Shown here: in pieces, positions 36,384-45,066 of the stretch | Numbering within the stretch: the first letter of the stretch is position 1 | How the letters are laid out: each line of letters starts with the position of its first letter | Translations under genes and position numbers: made by a program | Source: Berkiella sp964606325 | GTDB taxonomy: Bacteria; Pseudomonadota; Gammaproteobacteria; Berkiellales; Berkiellaceae | NCBI GenBank assembly: GCA_964606325.1 | Contig: CAZSGE010000004.1 | Span: forward strand, 1 to 64,000 | Length of the DNA stretch: 64,000 nt | Direction of reading: 5' to 3' | The notes under the pieces: model-generated | Seen by the model: only the letters and a program-made list of their open reading frames with translations | Databases searched by the model: none | Told to the model about the DNA's origin: nothing

Positions 36384-37244
36384 TTACTTGTTCTTAGGAG
36401 TTTCAACTTCTTTGTTGTCTTCAGCTTTTACTTCAACTTCGGTCGTAGCAGCAGGAGCAGCTTTACGAAAACGAGCTAAGCTCATTGAAGGCATGTATGA
36501 GTAAGCTGTTGCTAAGTAACCTTTTGAAGGAGCAGCAGCAACTGTGTCAACAACTGGAGCAGCTTCAACAGCTTTAGCTTTCTTCTTACCGTGCGCAGCC
36601 AAGCGTGCATCATGGGTTTCTTGATTGAAAGCTACGCTATTTTTCTTCATGATAGCGCTAACTAAAGCAATACTTTGACCTTTGTCCATTTGCAAAATAG
36701 TGTCAGCCATTAAAACATCACCAAACTTTGCTTTGTTATCAACAATATTTGCAAAGTGCACTTCTAATTGATCTGCTGACAATTGTTCAAGAGCAATCAA
36801 GTAATCCATTTTCTTAGCTTTTAGCGCGCGCTTAACATAAGCTAAACGTTCAGCGTTATTTTTAACAGCATTGAAAACGTTTTCTGGGCATTGGTCCATA
36901 ATATCAGATCTTAAAGCATTAATTAATTTAACAGTTGCAACAGTACCAACAACGGTGGTTGCAGCTGAAATACCAAGCGCAGCGCGAACTGGGGTAACGT
37001 CAAAATAACGGTTAGATAAGTTGTTGCTCAACCAGGTTAAACCATCTTGCATCCAACTTGGTGAATGTGCAGGCACAACATCGATACCAGGAATATCATA
37101 ACCTGAATCTTTCACAGCATCATGTAATTGGCAAAGCACGTCAGCGTCAGCACAAACAGGTGCAGCAACCGCAGCTTCTTCTGATTGTAAGCCGATTTTA
37201 CGAGCAGCAGCGCGGATAGCTTCAATAGGTAAATTTAGTGACAT
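36384..37244 (-). CDS. Lineage-specific Ala/Lys-rich membrane protein
   Basis: 286-aa protein of unknown family. One hydrophobic segment lies near residues 90-110 (ALGISAATTVVGTVATVKLI). The C-terminal third is Ala/Val-rich and low-complexity, ending in an acidic-basic tail (VEVKAEDNKEVETPKNK). Codon use looks biased toward few codons, and a strong promoter plus a strong terminator bracket the gene, so high expression is likely. The ATG at 37244 has GAGAGG nine bases upstream. It shares layout (MSL start, one helix, Ala-rich charged tail) with the next gene, though they are not clear homologues. Confidence 0.7.
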   Translation of the reverse strand: MSLNLPIEAIRAAARKIGLQSEEAAVAAPVCADADVLCQLHDAVKDSGYDIPGIDVVPAHSPSWMQDGLTWLSNNLSNRYFDVTPVRAALGISAATTVVGTVATVKLINALRSDIMDQCPENVFNAVKNNAERLAYVKRALKAKKMDYLIALEQLSADQLEVHFANIVDNKAKFGDVLMADTILQMDKGQSIALVSAIMKKNSVAFNQETHDARLAAHGKKKAKAVEAAPVVDTVAAAPSKGYLATAYSYMPSMSLARFRKAAPAATTEVEVKAEDNKEVETPKNK

Positions 37245-37302
37245 AATCATTTTCCTCTCAAGTTTATAAACATAAAGTTACATTTGCTTAGAATGTATGC
37301 GA

Positions 37303-37330
37303 ATTATAAGCTGTTATAGGTTTTGGTCAA
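37303..37330 (-). promoter_or_regulatory. Strong sigma70 promoter for the 36384 gene
   Basis: On the minus strand TTGACC (37325-37330) and a perfect TATAAT (37303-37308) are 16 bases apart, about 60 bases upstream of the start codon. Confidence 0.7.
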
Positions 37331-37516
37331 CTGAATAACTTGTATTTAGGATAGGGGGTAGGCGTGACAAGCTCAGCGGAAAAAATGCCGTGTTAAACGG
37401 TATTAAATGCGCGATGATAGTTTGGAAAAAATAGCCTTTTTACCGGTTTTTTTATCTTCTAGGGTGGACAAAGCAGCCTTGCTGCGCATCTAGCATCTCA
37501 TCACTCATCGCACATC

Positions 37517-37545
37517 AAAAAAAAAGCAGGCCATAGCCTGCTTTT
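37517..37545 (-). terminator. Intrinsic terminator of coiled-coil gene
   Basis: GCAGGC, loop CATA, GCCTGC followed on the minus strand by nine T, just after the stop at 37570. Nearly identical in stem to the terminator at 36323. Confidence 0.88.
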
Positions 37546-37569
37546 CTTTTCTTACCAGAGAGAAATATC

Positions 37570-38817
37570 TTACATTCTATAAGAGTGCACTGTTGATTTG
37601 TGCGAAATTAAAGCAGCACGTTCCATCTCACCTTGTGTTTGCTCCAATTTTGCATCTAACGCTGCTTCCAATTCTTCTATACCTTGGTTAAAGTCTGCAA
37701 TCTCTTGCGCACTTGTAGGTACCGAGCCATTTGAATGAAGCGCTGCTAATACCTCATTAACAACCTTATTCTTTTCTTGAGGCATTTTATATCTTTGTCT
37801 TAAAACTGGTGTCGCTTTCGTTGACGCTAAATAAGCTGTCACCAATGGCGTAACCGCTAATTTTTGACCTACCTCTTGCTTAGGCGCAACAGCAAACTCA
37901 GCACCTGGTGTTCTTACCGGCATTTGTTGCAGCTTAAGCGCTGTTTCTGATTCGGCAACTTGGCGTGCACGTGCCATTCTTTCTTTTACGGTTGTGGGTT
38001 CATCAGCTTTTTCTACTGATGGCGCGGCAACAACAGGAAGAGCACGAGGTGCTTGCTTAGCAAGCGCTTCTTGTACTGCAACTAAACGTTGTGATTGCTC
38101 TGCTAATAATTCCGCTTGTGATCTTTGCGCAACAGCGCCTTGTGGTTGTGATAAAGCAACAACATCCACGGATCTTTTCGCAGCTTGTTCTTGCGCACGT
38201 CTCTTAGCTTCTTGTTCTTGCTTTGCTTTTTCAGCCTGTTGCTTTTTCAAAGCCTCAATACGCGCAGCTTCTTCAGCCTTTTGCTTTTTCACAGCTTCAA
38301 TACGAGCAGCTTCTTCAAGCTGTTGCTGTCTTAAAGCCTCAATACGAGCAGCTTCTTCAAGCTGTTGGCGTCTTAAAGCTTCCTCACGAGCAGCTTCTTC
38401 AGCCTGTTGTTTTTTCAAAGTTTCAATACGCGCAGCTTCTTCAAGCTGTTGCTTTTTCAAAGCTTCTTCAAGAACAGCAGCAGCTTCAGCTTCAGCCTGT
38501 TCCTTTCTTGAAACATCTTCTAATAAATCAGTAACTGGTTGAGCAGACGGAGGTAATTGTTCAACCACAGCCTTGCCATCTTTTTTCTTTAAAAGGTAAG
38601 TTGCGCCCCCAGCGATAACGGTAACGCCGGCAGCAAGTCCTAAGGCTAATCTGGGATCAATCGCGCTAATGTATTCAAGCGCTTGGTCCCAAGACAATTG
38701 AGCAGGTGCTTCAAAAAGTTCAGGAAAGTACTTTCTTCTATATTCTTCAAAATAAGCTGCAGTACAAATAACTCTACAAACTGGCTCAGCGGCTCTCATA
38801 AGGAACGATAACGACAT
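37570..38817 (-). CDS. TolA-like coiled-coil membrane protein
   Basis: 415-aa protein. A hydrophobic helix lies near residues 58-76 (ALGLAAGVTVIAGGATYLL). A long Ala/Glu/Lys/Gln coiled coil follows. Residues 120-203 consist of six 14-residue units (LKKQQLEEAARIEA type), exactly two heptads each, then a Gln/Ala-rich region and a C-terminal domain with another helix (EELEAALDAKLEQTQGEME). The layout recalls TolA, which spans the periplasm, but the C-terminus does not match TolA and there are no tol genes nearby. AGGTG precedes the ATG. Structural or filament-forming roles are possible. Confidence 0.72.
   Translation of the reverse strand: MSLSFLMRAAEPVCRVICTAAYFEEYRRKYFPELFEAPAQLSWDQALEYISAIDPRLALGLAAGVTVIAGGATYLLKKKDGKAVVEQLPPSAQPVTDLLEDVSRKEQAEAEAAAVLEEALKKQQLEEAARIETLKKQQAEEAAREEALRRQQLEEAARIEALRQQQLEEAARIEAVKKQKAEEAARIEALKKQQAEKAKQEQEAKRRAQEQAAKRSVDVVALSQPQGAVAQRSQAELLAEQSQRLVAVQEALAKQAPRALPVVAAPSVEKADEPTTVKERMARARQVAESETALKLQQMPVRTPGAEFAVAPKQEVGQKLAVTPLVTAYLASTKATPVLRQRYKMPQEKNKVVNEVLAALHSNGSVPTSAQEIADFNQGIEELEAALDAKLEQTQGEMERAALISHKSTVHSYRM
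38209..38460 (-). repeat. 42-bp tandem repeat in coiled-coil gene
   Basis: Six in-frame copies of a 42-bp unit encode 14-residue blocks LKKQQ(L/A)EEAARIEA. Because 14 residues equal two heptads, the array can grow or shrink without breaking the coiled coil. Confidence 0.85.
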
Positions 38818-38958
38818 AATGACACCTATTTAATTAATGATTAAGTTAGTCGAATAGGCGACAGGATTTACCAAATGAAAAGGAAGATCAAGCAGCATGG
38901 CGCTGTATGTGATAAGCGGCCCCAATGAGCCGCTAAAATGTGAAAATTGTGGCTTTTT

Positions 38959-40422
38959 TTACTCTAAAACTGGACTTAAAGCCTCATCTCGCTCTGGTGT
39001 AAATTGGGCTAAACGGCCGTAATGATCGTCTAAACGCAGGATATCATCTTCTCCAAGATAGGCGCCCGATTGGACTTCTATCATCTCAAGTGGGATCTTG
39101 CCCACATTCTCTAGTCGATGATCTACACCGATGGGAATATACGTGGATTGATTTTCTGATAGCAGAAAAATTTCTGTCCCGCGCGTCACACGCGCTGTGC
39201 CTTTAACAACTACCCAGTGTTCACAGCGATGATGATGACGCTGCAAGGATAACTTTTGACCAACGGCCACACTGATACGTTTAACTTGAAAACGATCGCC
39301 ACTATCAATGGATTCAAAATAACCCCATGGTCTATCCACTTTGCGATGAAACATCACTTCTTTGCGCGCATTGTCACGCAAATGATTCACAACGGTTTTT
39401 ACCTCTTGGGCATGCGCTTTATCTAACACCAAAACCGCATCAGGGGTTTCAACAATAATCAGATCTTTAATACCAACACCCACAACTAAACGTTGCTGCG
39501 CATTAACATAGCAATTTTGTGATTTTTGCAAAACCACATCACCTTGCTTCACATTGTTTTTTTCATCTTGCGTGCCAAATTGGGTTATCGCATCCCAAGC
39601 ACCCACATCGCTCCAAGGACTTTGTAAGGGAATGACTGCGCCATTGATGGTTTTTTCCATCACTGCATAATCAATAGAATCCGTGGTGCTTTGCTCAAAT
39701 TGAGCTGCATTAGGGCGAATAAAATCATTATCGACAACACATTGCGAGATGGCCGCTTTGGCACTTTCAAACATCAGTGCATCATGCAGCATTAATTCTT
39801 GTAAATAGCCACTGGCTGAAAACAAGAACATACCACTGTTCCACCAATAAGATTGGCTTTCTATATAACGTTTAGCGGTCGCTTCGTCGGGTTTTTCTAC
39901 AAAACGCTTAATGCAAAAACCTTGTTTTGAAGCTAAAGGTTCGCCTTGTTGAATATAACCATAACCCGTTTCAGGATGGGTTGCCTTTACCCCAAAAGTT
40001 ACTAACTTACCTTCCAAGGCTGCAAACAAGGCTTCATTAACGGTGTTAGCAAAACCTTTGACATCGCTAATCACATGATCTGCCGGCAGCACCAATAACG
40101 TCACGTCACTATCGTATTTGGCAAGAGCATGCACCGCGGCTAAAGCAACAGCAGGTGCTGTGCCTTTAAAACAGGGTTCTAAAATGATATCGCATTGTGG
40201 AATCGATGATTGTCTGATTTGCTCTGCAATTAAAAATCGATGCTGCTCATTGCCCACGACAATGGGCGTGGCGCAATCAGGTAATTGCGACAGCCTGGCA
40301 AGGGTTTGCTGAAAGAGGCTTAAATTTTCAAATAGGGGAATAAATTGTTTGGGATAGGCTTCGCGTGATAAAGGCCATAAACGGGTGCCACTGCCACCTG
40401 CCAAGATCACTGGTACGATCAT
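38959..40422 (-). CDS. manC: Mannose-1-phosphate guanylyltransferase / mannose-6-phosphate isomerase
   Basis: 487-aa bifunctional type II enzyme. The N-terminal nucleotidyltransferase has the pyrophosphorylase signature GGSGTRLWPLSREAYPKQF (residues 9-27) and FVEKPDEATAKRY. The C-terminal cupin isomerase domain begins DRPWGYFESID and has QRHHHRCEHWVVVKGTA with metal ligands. It converts fructose-6-P to mannose-6-P and mannose-1-P to GDP-mannose for O-antigen, capsule or exopolysaccharide. No phosphomannomutase or glycan cluster is adjacent. The ATG follows GGGAGATAGG. Confidence 0.93.
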   Translation of the reverse strand: MIVPVILAGGSGTRLWPLSREAYPKQFIPLFENLSLFQQTLARLSQLPDCATPIVVGNEQHRFLIAEQIRQSSIPQCDIILEPCFKGTAPAVALAAVHALAKYDSDVTLLVLPADHVISDVKGFANTVNEALFAALEGKLVTFGVKATHPETGYGYIQQGEPLASKQGFCIKRFVEKPDEATAKRYIESQSYWWNSGMFLFSASGYLQELMLHDALMFESAKAAISQCVVDNDFIRPNAAQFEQSTTDSIDYAVMEKTINGAVIPLQSPWSDVGAWDAITQFGTQDEKNNVKQGDVVLQKSQNCYVNAQQRLVVGVGIKDLIIVETPDAVLVLDKAHAQEVKTVVNHLRDNARKEVMFHRKVDRPWGYFESIDSGDRFQVKRISVAVGQKLSLQRHHHRCEHWVVVKGTARVTRGTEIFLLSENQSTYIPIGVDHRLENVGKIPLEMIEVQSGAYLGEDDILRLDDHYGRLAQFTPERDEALSPVLE

Positions 40423-40525
40423 CTGCCTATCTCCCGATACAAGGTTATATTTTGATTTTCATCGTATCGTTAGGCTAAAGACTAAGCAAACACTTTTTCT
40501 ATTCCTAAAATGGCATCTAACTTTC

Positions 40526-40915
40526 TCATTGTTCCCATTTGATAGGCGTCGGGCGGCCATTTTTATCAATGGCGACATAGGTGAAAATACCTTCGGTAAC
40601 TTTCACAATGGCTTCATCTGCTAAACGCTCAACCCACACTTCGATGTTGATCCCAATTGAGGTGTTACCACGCTTCACAATGTCTGCGTAACATGAAACC
40701 ACATCACCCACGTAGACGGGACGAATAAACACCATGCGATCGATAGCGACTGTTGTCATGCGCATATGGCCAAATTTATGCGCCAACACAGCGCCCCCTA
40801 AGTCCATCTGCGAAACAAGCCAACCACCAAACATATCTCCATAGCGGTTGGTGTCTGCTGGCATGGCGATAGTTTTGATGACGAGTTCACCTTTAGGAAG
40901 GGCTTCTTGGGTCAT
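40526..40915 (-). CDS. yciA: YciA-type acyl-CoA thioesterase
   Basis: 129-aa hotdog-fold thioesterase. Hallmarks are TNRYGDMFGGWLVSQMDLGGAV (with the catalytic Asp) and FIRPVYVGDVVSCYADIV. YciA hydrolyses many acyl-CoAs to free acid and CoA in the cytosol, maintaining CoA pools and membrane fatty acid composition. The ATG at 40915 with TTGGAG upstream is chosen; an upstream start would add four residues. Confidence 0.92.
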   Translation of the reverse strand: MTQEALPKGELVIKTIAMPADTNRYGDMFGGWLVSQMDLGGAVLAHKFGHMRMTTVAIDRMVFIRPVYVGDVVSCYADIVKRGNTSIGINIEVWVERLADEAIVKVTEGIFTYVAIDKNGRPTPIKWEQ

Positions 40916-40950
40916 TTTTATCTCCAAAAATAATTCTAAGCGAGATTCTT

Positions 40951-41016
40951 CCCCTCACCCCACCCTCTCCCCAAAGGGGCGAGGGTGCGGCTGATATTCT
41001 TCTCGCGTACGAGAAG
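40951..41016. repeat. Dispersed CCCTCACCC-type intergenic repeat
   Basis: Segment with CCCTCACCCCACCCTCTCCC followed by AAAGGGGCGAGGG; it folds as CCCTCTCCCC / GGGGCGAGGG around AAA, then a second hairpin CTTCTCGCG / CGAGAAG. Elements of this style are common dispersed intergenic repeats in Proteobacteria. Confidence 0.6.
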
Positions 41017-41018
41017 AA

Positions 41019-41333
41019 CTATAGATTTATCGGCGATAGGATACGCCTACTTGCTGTAAATTGATCACCAAATAGACTGATAGCCTGTTGGCGCATCGCT
41101 GCTGCATGATGATCAAAGTAATGTTGTAGATCCGCCATGCTAGCAACCTTATACTGTACAATATAGCTATCTTCCTTACTGTTTGTGTCTGCAGACGTCA
41201 GATCATGATACAGGCTTGCAGACAAGAAACCTTTTTGCTGACACATTTCCTTTATGTGCTGGGGCAACCAAGCTAAGTATTCATCGCTGATGGATTGTGC
41301 TATTTTCAAGTTAACTTCATATATAATGGTCAT
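41019..41333 (-). CDS. DUF4286-family protein
   Basis: 104-aa small protein beginning MTIIYEVNLKIAQSI and containing YLAWLPQHIKEMCQQKGFLSA, the pattern of the DUF4286 family, which has a ferredoxin-like fold similar to antibiotic biosynthesis monooxygenases. Function unknown. The start at 41333 is where family members begin; the frame is open 13 codons further upstream. It is divergent from the ftsI-like gene, with only about 20 bases between starts. Confidence 0.8.
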   Translation of the reverse strand: MTIIYEVNLKIAQSISDEYLAWLPQHIKEMCQQKGFLSASLYHDLTSADTNSKEDSYIVQYKVASMADLQHYFDHHAAAMRQQAISLFGDQFTASRRILSPINL

Positions 41334-41354
41334 AATAAAAATGGCCCTATAATA

Positions 41355-43082
41355 ATGACAAAACCTTTTCACAAAGAAAGCTTTCTGAATTCAAACTCTT
41401 CTGTGTTTGATAATCGCTCGTGGCGGCTGATTTTAATATGCGGCGTCTTTCTATTATTTACTACGCTCATTGTGCTTCGCTTAATTCAATTGCACATCTC
41501 TCATACTAATTTTTTACAAGCTCAGGGTAATGCACGCACCTTGCGTATCGTCGATATACCCTCTTACCGAGGCATGATTACCGATCGTCGCGGCACACCT
41601 TTAGCCATTAGTTCGCCTGTACACGCGGCGTGGATAAATCCACAACATTTTAGTCCAGACGAAAAACAATTAGCCGACTTAAGTGCACTATTGGGATTGA
41701 GCCCACAAAGTATTACAGAAAAGCTAACACAACACCCCAATCGTGTCTTTGTTTATATTAAACGCGGGATCCCACCCGATGTGGCACAAAAAATTAAGGC
41801 GCTTAATATTGCCGGTGTCGGGTTAAAACGAGAATTTCGACGCTACTATCCCACTGGCATGCAAAGTGCGCAATTGATAGGTTTCACCGATATCGATGAT
41901 CATGGCCAAACTGGATTAGAATTAACATTTGAAGAACAATTAAAACCCATCATTGGCAAAAAACGCGTCCTCGAAGATAGAACAGGTCGCCATGTACAAG
42001 ACATTGAGCAGCTACAAACACCGCACTCAGGGCAAGATATTGCCTTAAGTATTGATGTACGTATTCAAGGTTTTGCGTACCGAGAATTAGAAAATGCCTT
42101 AGAAAGATACGGTGCAAAATCGGCCACATTAGTGATGTTAGATGTACAAACAGGCGAAGTGATTGCCATGGTAACGGCACCCTCTTTTAACCCAAATAAC
42201 CGTCAAGAATGTCATGGTAGTGCTACACGTAATCGTGCACTCACCGATTTGATTGAACCTGGCTCCACCATCAAGGCTTTTTCTATCGCTAGCGCACTTG
42301 AAAGCCGTTTGTTTACCCCAGAAACCCTCATCGATACCAACCCTGGGATCTATTATATTGGCCACCACCCAGTGAAAGACCACCATAATTATGGTGTCTT
42401 GAGTTTAAAAGAAATATTAAGTAAATCGAGTAATATCGGGATCAGTAAAGTGACGTTGGCTGTTCCCCCCGAGCAATTGATCAACACCTTTCGTAAATTG
42501 GGTCTCGGTGATAGCACCAAAACAACCTTCCCCGGAGAAAGAAATGGAATGTTGCCAGCCCCCCCGAAAAACCCCTTTATTCATGCCACAATTGCTTTTG
42601 GTTATGGCTTGGCAGTCACTCCAATACAAATAGTCCACGCTTATGCCACATTGGCTAACATGGGTGAAATGCGGCCAATCTCTTTAGTCAAGGTAACAGA
42701 TCCTACTAGCGTACATGGCGAACAAGTCCTTCCACCTGATGTGGCTAAATCAACCTTAACCATGCTCACAGAAGTACTCACCGCGCAAGGAACCGGATCG
42801 CGCGCAAATATACCCGGATATAAAACTGCTGGAAAAACAGGCACCACCCGTGTGGTGGGCCCCCAAGGCTATGATCCCAACCGTCATATTGGCATATTTG
42901 CAGGGATTACCCCTGTTGATAACCCTCGCCTAGCCACCATTGTGGTGGTAGAAGAGCCTAATGAGGCAAATTATTATGGTGGCCTGGTAGCTGCGCCCAT
43001 TTACAAAAATGTGGTCAGCAAAGCCTTACATATTCTGAATGTACCACCAGATAACACCAATGTGGCAAAATCTGAAGTTTAA
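41355..43082 (+). CDS. ftsI: Peptidoglycan D,D-transpeptidase FtsI (PBP3-like)
   Basis: 575-aa class B penicillin-binding protein. One N-terminal membrane helix (about residues 23-45) precedes the dimerisation domain (YRGMITDRRGTPLAISSP) and the transpeptidase with SxxK (EPGSTIKAF), SSN (KSSNIGIS) and KTGT (AGKTGTTRVVG). It crosslinks septal peptidoglycan. Unusually it is not in a dcw cluster: no mraW, ftsL or murE adjoins it. It might therefore be the relocated essential copy or a second paralogue. The ATG at 41355 fits family starts, though its ribosome-binding site is weak. Confidence 0.88.
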   Translation: MTKPFHKESFLNSNSSVFDNRSWRLILICGVFLLFTTLIVLRLIQLHISHTNFLQAQGNARTLRIVDIPSYRGMITDRRGTPLAISSPVHAAWINPQHFSPDEKQLADLSALLGLSPQSITEKLTQHPNRVFVYIKRGIPPDVAQKIKALNIAGVGLKREFRRYYPTGMQSAQLIGFTDIDDHGQTGLELTFEEQLKPIIGKKRVLEDRTGRHVQDIEQLQTPHSGQDIALSIDVRIQGFAYRELENALERYGAKSATLVMLDVQTGEVIAMVTAPSFNPNNRQECHGSATRNRALTDLIEPGSTIKAFSIASALESRLFTPETLIDTNPGIYYIGHHPVKDHHNYGVLSLKEILSKSSNIGISKVTLAVPPEQLINTFRKLGLGDSTKTTFPGERNGMLPAPPKNPFIHATIAFGYGLAVTPIQIVHAYATLANMGEMRPISLVKVTDPTSVHGEQVLPPDVAKSTLTMLTEVLTAQGTGSRANIPGYKTAGKTGTTRVVGPQGYDPNRHIGIFAGITPVDNPRLATIVVVEEPNEANYYGGLVAAPIYKNVVSKALHILNVPPDNTNVAKSEV

Positions 43083-43196
43083 GGTTATTTCTTTTCTCAC
43101 ATCGTCCGATATAAACACTATCAATGGTAATTATGGTTATTCCAAGAATGGCACTGTGAAAAAGTCCAATCTTAAAGGGGATAGTAGGAGACGAAA

Positions 43197-43802
43197 ATGA
43201 AGAAAGCAACAGAGCCATCAGCCGATCCATTTGCACAATACTTCAAAGCTTATCAAGAACTCACCCAAAGCTTAGAAGAATCTAAATCGCTTGAAGATAT
43301 CACGCAATTTACTAATAAAATTAATAGCATTTTGCAATTACATTATAAAGCGATAATGTCTTACTATGATAAGCAGTACCGCCAAATTCTTGAGCACATC
43401 GAAGAAAATAATAAACGCTTTGAAAATTTAGCGCAAAAAACCAGCGCGAGAACCAATGAATTTTTAGATCAATCTGTCAAGCAATCACAACAGATGATGC
43501 AACATAATATGACGAGTTTTAAAGAATTATTTAAATCTTCGCCGCAAGATGTTATCGAAAAAGCCATTAAAGAGGCCAATGCAAACTTAAGCGAACAAAC
43601 CAAGCGTTGGAATGAATTATACTCAAAGCAACAAGAAGACATGCAAAAAGACATGCAAGCGATTGGCATGCAAACAAAACAACTTTTAGAAAATTCAGAA
43701 GCACTAAGACAAGATGCTTTAGAGAAGTACAAAGAGCTTGAAAAAACGGTGCAAGCGTTTTTAGCGAAGAAGAGAAATGAGCTTAAAGGCAAAGGGCATT
43801 AA
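43197..43802 (+). CDS. Helical coiled-coil protein, phasin-like
   Basis: 201-aa soluble, almost entirely alpha-helical protein (YQELTQSLEESKSLEDI, LAQKTSARTNEFLDQS, TKQLLENSEALRQDALEKY). Amphipathic heptads and lack of Cys resemble phasins that coat polyhydroxyalkanoate granules, but no PHA gene is near and the similarity is only in style. TAGGAG precedes the ATG. Confidence 0.6.
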   Translation: MKKATEPSADPFAQYFKAYQELTQSLEESKSLEDITQFTNKINSILQLHYKAIMSYYDKQYRQILEHIEENNKRFENLAQKTSARTNEFLDQSVKQSQQMMQHNMTSFKELFKSSPQDVIEKAIKEANANLSEQTKRWNELYSKQQEDMQKDMQAIGMQTKQLLENSEALRQDALEKYKELEKTVQAFLAKKRNELKGKGH

Positions 43803-43813
43803 ACATCTTCCTG

Positions 43814-43847
43814 TAGGGTGGACAAAGCGTAGCGTGTCCACCCTACT
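43814..43847. repeat. Inverted-repeat element GTAGGGTGGACA
   Basis: Perfect 12-bp inverted repeat GTAGGGTGGACA / TGTCCACCCTAC around AAGCGTAGCG. Part of the same sequence occurs at about 37461. It may be a dispersed intergenic palindrome; it could also end the upstream transcript. Confidence 0.65.
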
Positions 43848-43981
43848 TCAGAACGTAACCCCCATCATCTGATACCTTGCCCCTTCCATCCTTCTTGAAA
43901 AATCCCAAGCTTGCACCATAATTAATTTTAAGGTAAGTTAATTGCATTGAGTCAATCTTTGACCATTTTGAGTGATCAGTG

Positions 43982-44128
43982 ATGAAATTTCTTGTTAATA
44001 CTTGGACAAATCAAGCGTGGCGTTGGCAAAACCAACTGTCCGTGCTTTGTTTTATGCCATTTATTAACACGAGGATTATCACATGTCTGCATCGATCAAA
44101 ACCCCTTTCTTGGCTGCCCTTGGCCTAG
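43982..44128 (+). promoter_or_regulatory. Candidate Trp-rich leader peptide ORF
   Basis: A 48-codon ORF starting MKFLVNTWTNQAWRWQNQ has Trp codons at 44003, 44018 and 44024, three within eight codons. It overlaps the start of the downstream TrpX-type gene in another frame. A small dyad GTTGG / CCAAC (44022-44036) follows the Trp codons. Ribosome stalling when Trp-tRNA is scarce could alter translation of the importer. There is no strong ribosome-binding site and no clear terminator hairpin, so this is tentative. Confidence 0.3.
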
Positions 44129-45066
44129 TAGCCCTTATATTTTCAGTATTTTTGTTTAAATCTCCCAGCGAAAATTTGCCTATTGTTGCAATAGCTAATT
44201 ATGGCCCGCATGCTTCTTTGCATGAAACAATTGCCGGTATTAAAGACGAGCTTGCCAACAAAGGACTCATTGAAAATCAAGACTTTAGGCTTGAAATACG
44301 AGATGCCAATTTCGAACATACGTTGATAAGGCAAATGCTCGCCTCCTTAAAAGCAACTAAGCCCGCTGTGATAATCGCCTTGAGTACCCCCGTCGCCCAA
44401 GCCGCTAAATCTATTACCACTATACCCTTGGTTTTTTCTGATATTACCGCACCCGTTGAGGCAGGCCTGCTTAATAATGAATATCAAGCTAAAGGTAATA
44501 TGACGGGTGCTTCAGATAGACAGGATTTAGTTGCCTTTTTAAGTTTTGCTAAAAAGCTCCTTCCGCAAGCAAAACGGATCGGGCTCTTATATGCCACCAC
44601 TGATGCTAATGATCTTTCTTTGGTGAAAATGATGCAAAATGCTGCCAAACAATTTGATATGGAAGTGGTTTTGGTACCCGTTGAACACGCCAACGATGTC
44701 AAACTCAGAGTGCAAGCTTTTAAAAATAATGTCGACTTGATTTATGTTGGCGTTAGCGGACCCATTCAACCCTCTGTGCCCACCATTGCATCAATAGCCG
44801 CACGCATGAATATTCCTGTCTTTAATGCCGATTCAGACGCCGTTAAACAACATCTGGTATTGGGCAGTTTTGGTGTTTCCTACTATCAAGTTGGCATCAA
44901 TACGGCGGACATTGTTTATGACGTTTTACAAGGCAAACCTATTGAAACAATTGCTCCACGTTTTCCAAAACTGAGCGATCATCAAGGCTATATTAGCAAA
45001 ACTGTGGCGAAAAAATTGGGGATCGCTATTCCTGCAACGCTTGAAAATATAACTTTGGTGGAATAA
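44083..45066 (+). CDS. ABC transporter substrate-binding protein (TrpX-type)
   Basis: 327-aa binding protein of the ABC_sub_bind family (VALIFSVFLF membrane anchor or uncleaved signal at residues 13-26). Typical family features are GIKDELANKGL, TKPAVIIALSTPVAQAAK, IPLVFSDITAPVEAGL and NIPVFNADSDAVKQHLVLGSF. Streptococcal members (TrpX) bind tryptophan. GAGG lies nine bases before the ATG. It is the first gene of a four-gene operon ending in kynureninase, so the ligand may be tryptophan or kynurenine. Confidence 0.85.
   Translation: MSASIKTPFLAALGLVALIFSVFLFKSPSENLPIVAIANYGPHASLHETIAGIKDELANKGLIENQDFRLEIRDANFEHTLIRQMLASLKATKPAVIIALSTPVAQAAKSITTIPLVFSDITAPVEAGLLNNEYQAKGNMTGASDRQDLVAFLSFAKKLLPQAKRIGLLYATTDANDLSLVKMMQNAAKQFDMEVVLVPVEHANDVKLRVQAFKNNVDLIYVGVSGPIQPSVPTIASIAARMNIPVFNADSDAVKQHLVLGSFGVSYYQVGINTADIVYDVLQGKPIETIAPRFPKLSDHQGYISKTVAKKLGIAIPATLENITLVE

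Larger units (their letters stand above)
37251..37569. other. Intergenic region between two structural-type genes
   Basis: It contains the promoter of the 36384 gene, a small hairpin (ATGCCGT / ACGGTAT at 37385-37403), a GGGTGGACAAAGC segment shared with the repeat at 43814, and the terminator of the upstream gene. No open reading frame with a ribosome-binding site was seen. Confidence 0.5.

Noticed and set aside
37994..38542. 182-aa plus-strand Cys/Ser/Ala-rich frame
   Set aside because: It is the antisense shadow of the coiled-coil repeats at 38209-38460; composition follows from GAA/GCA codons on the other strand.
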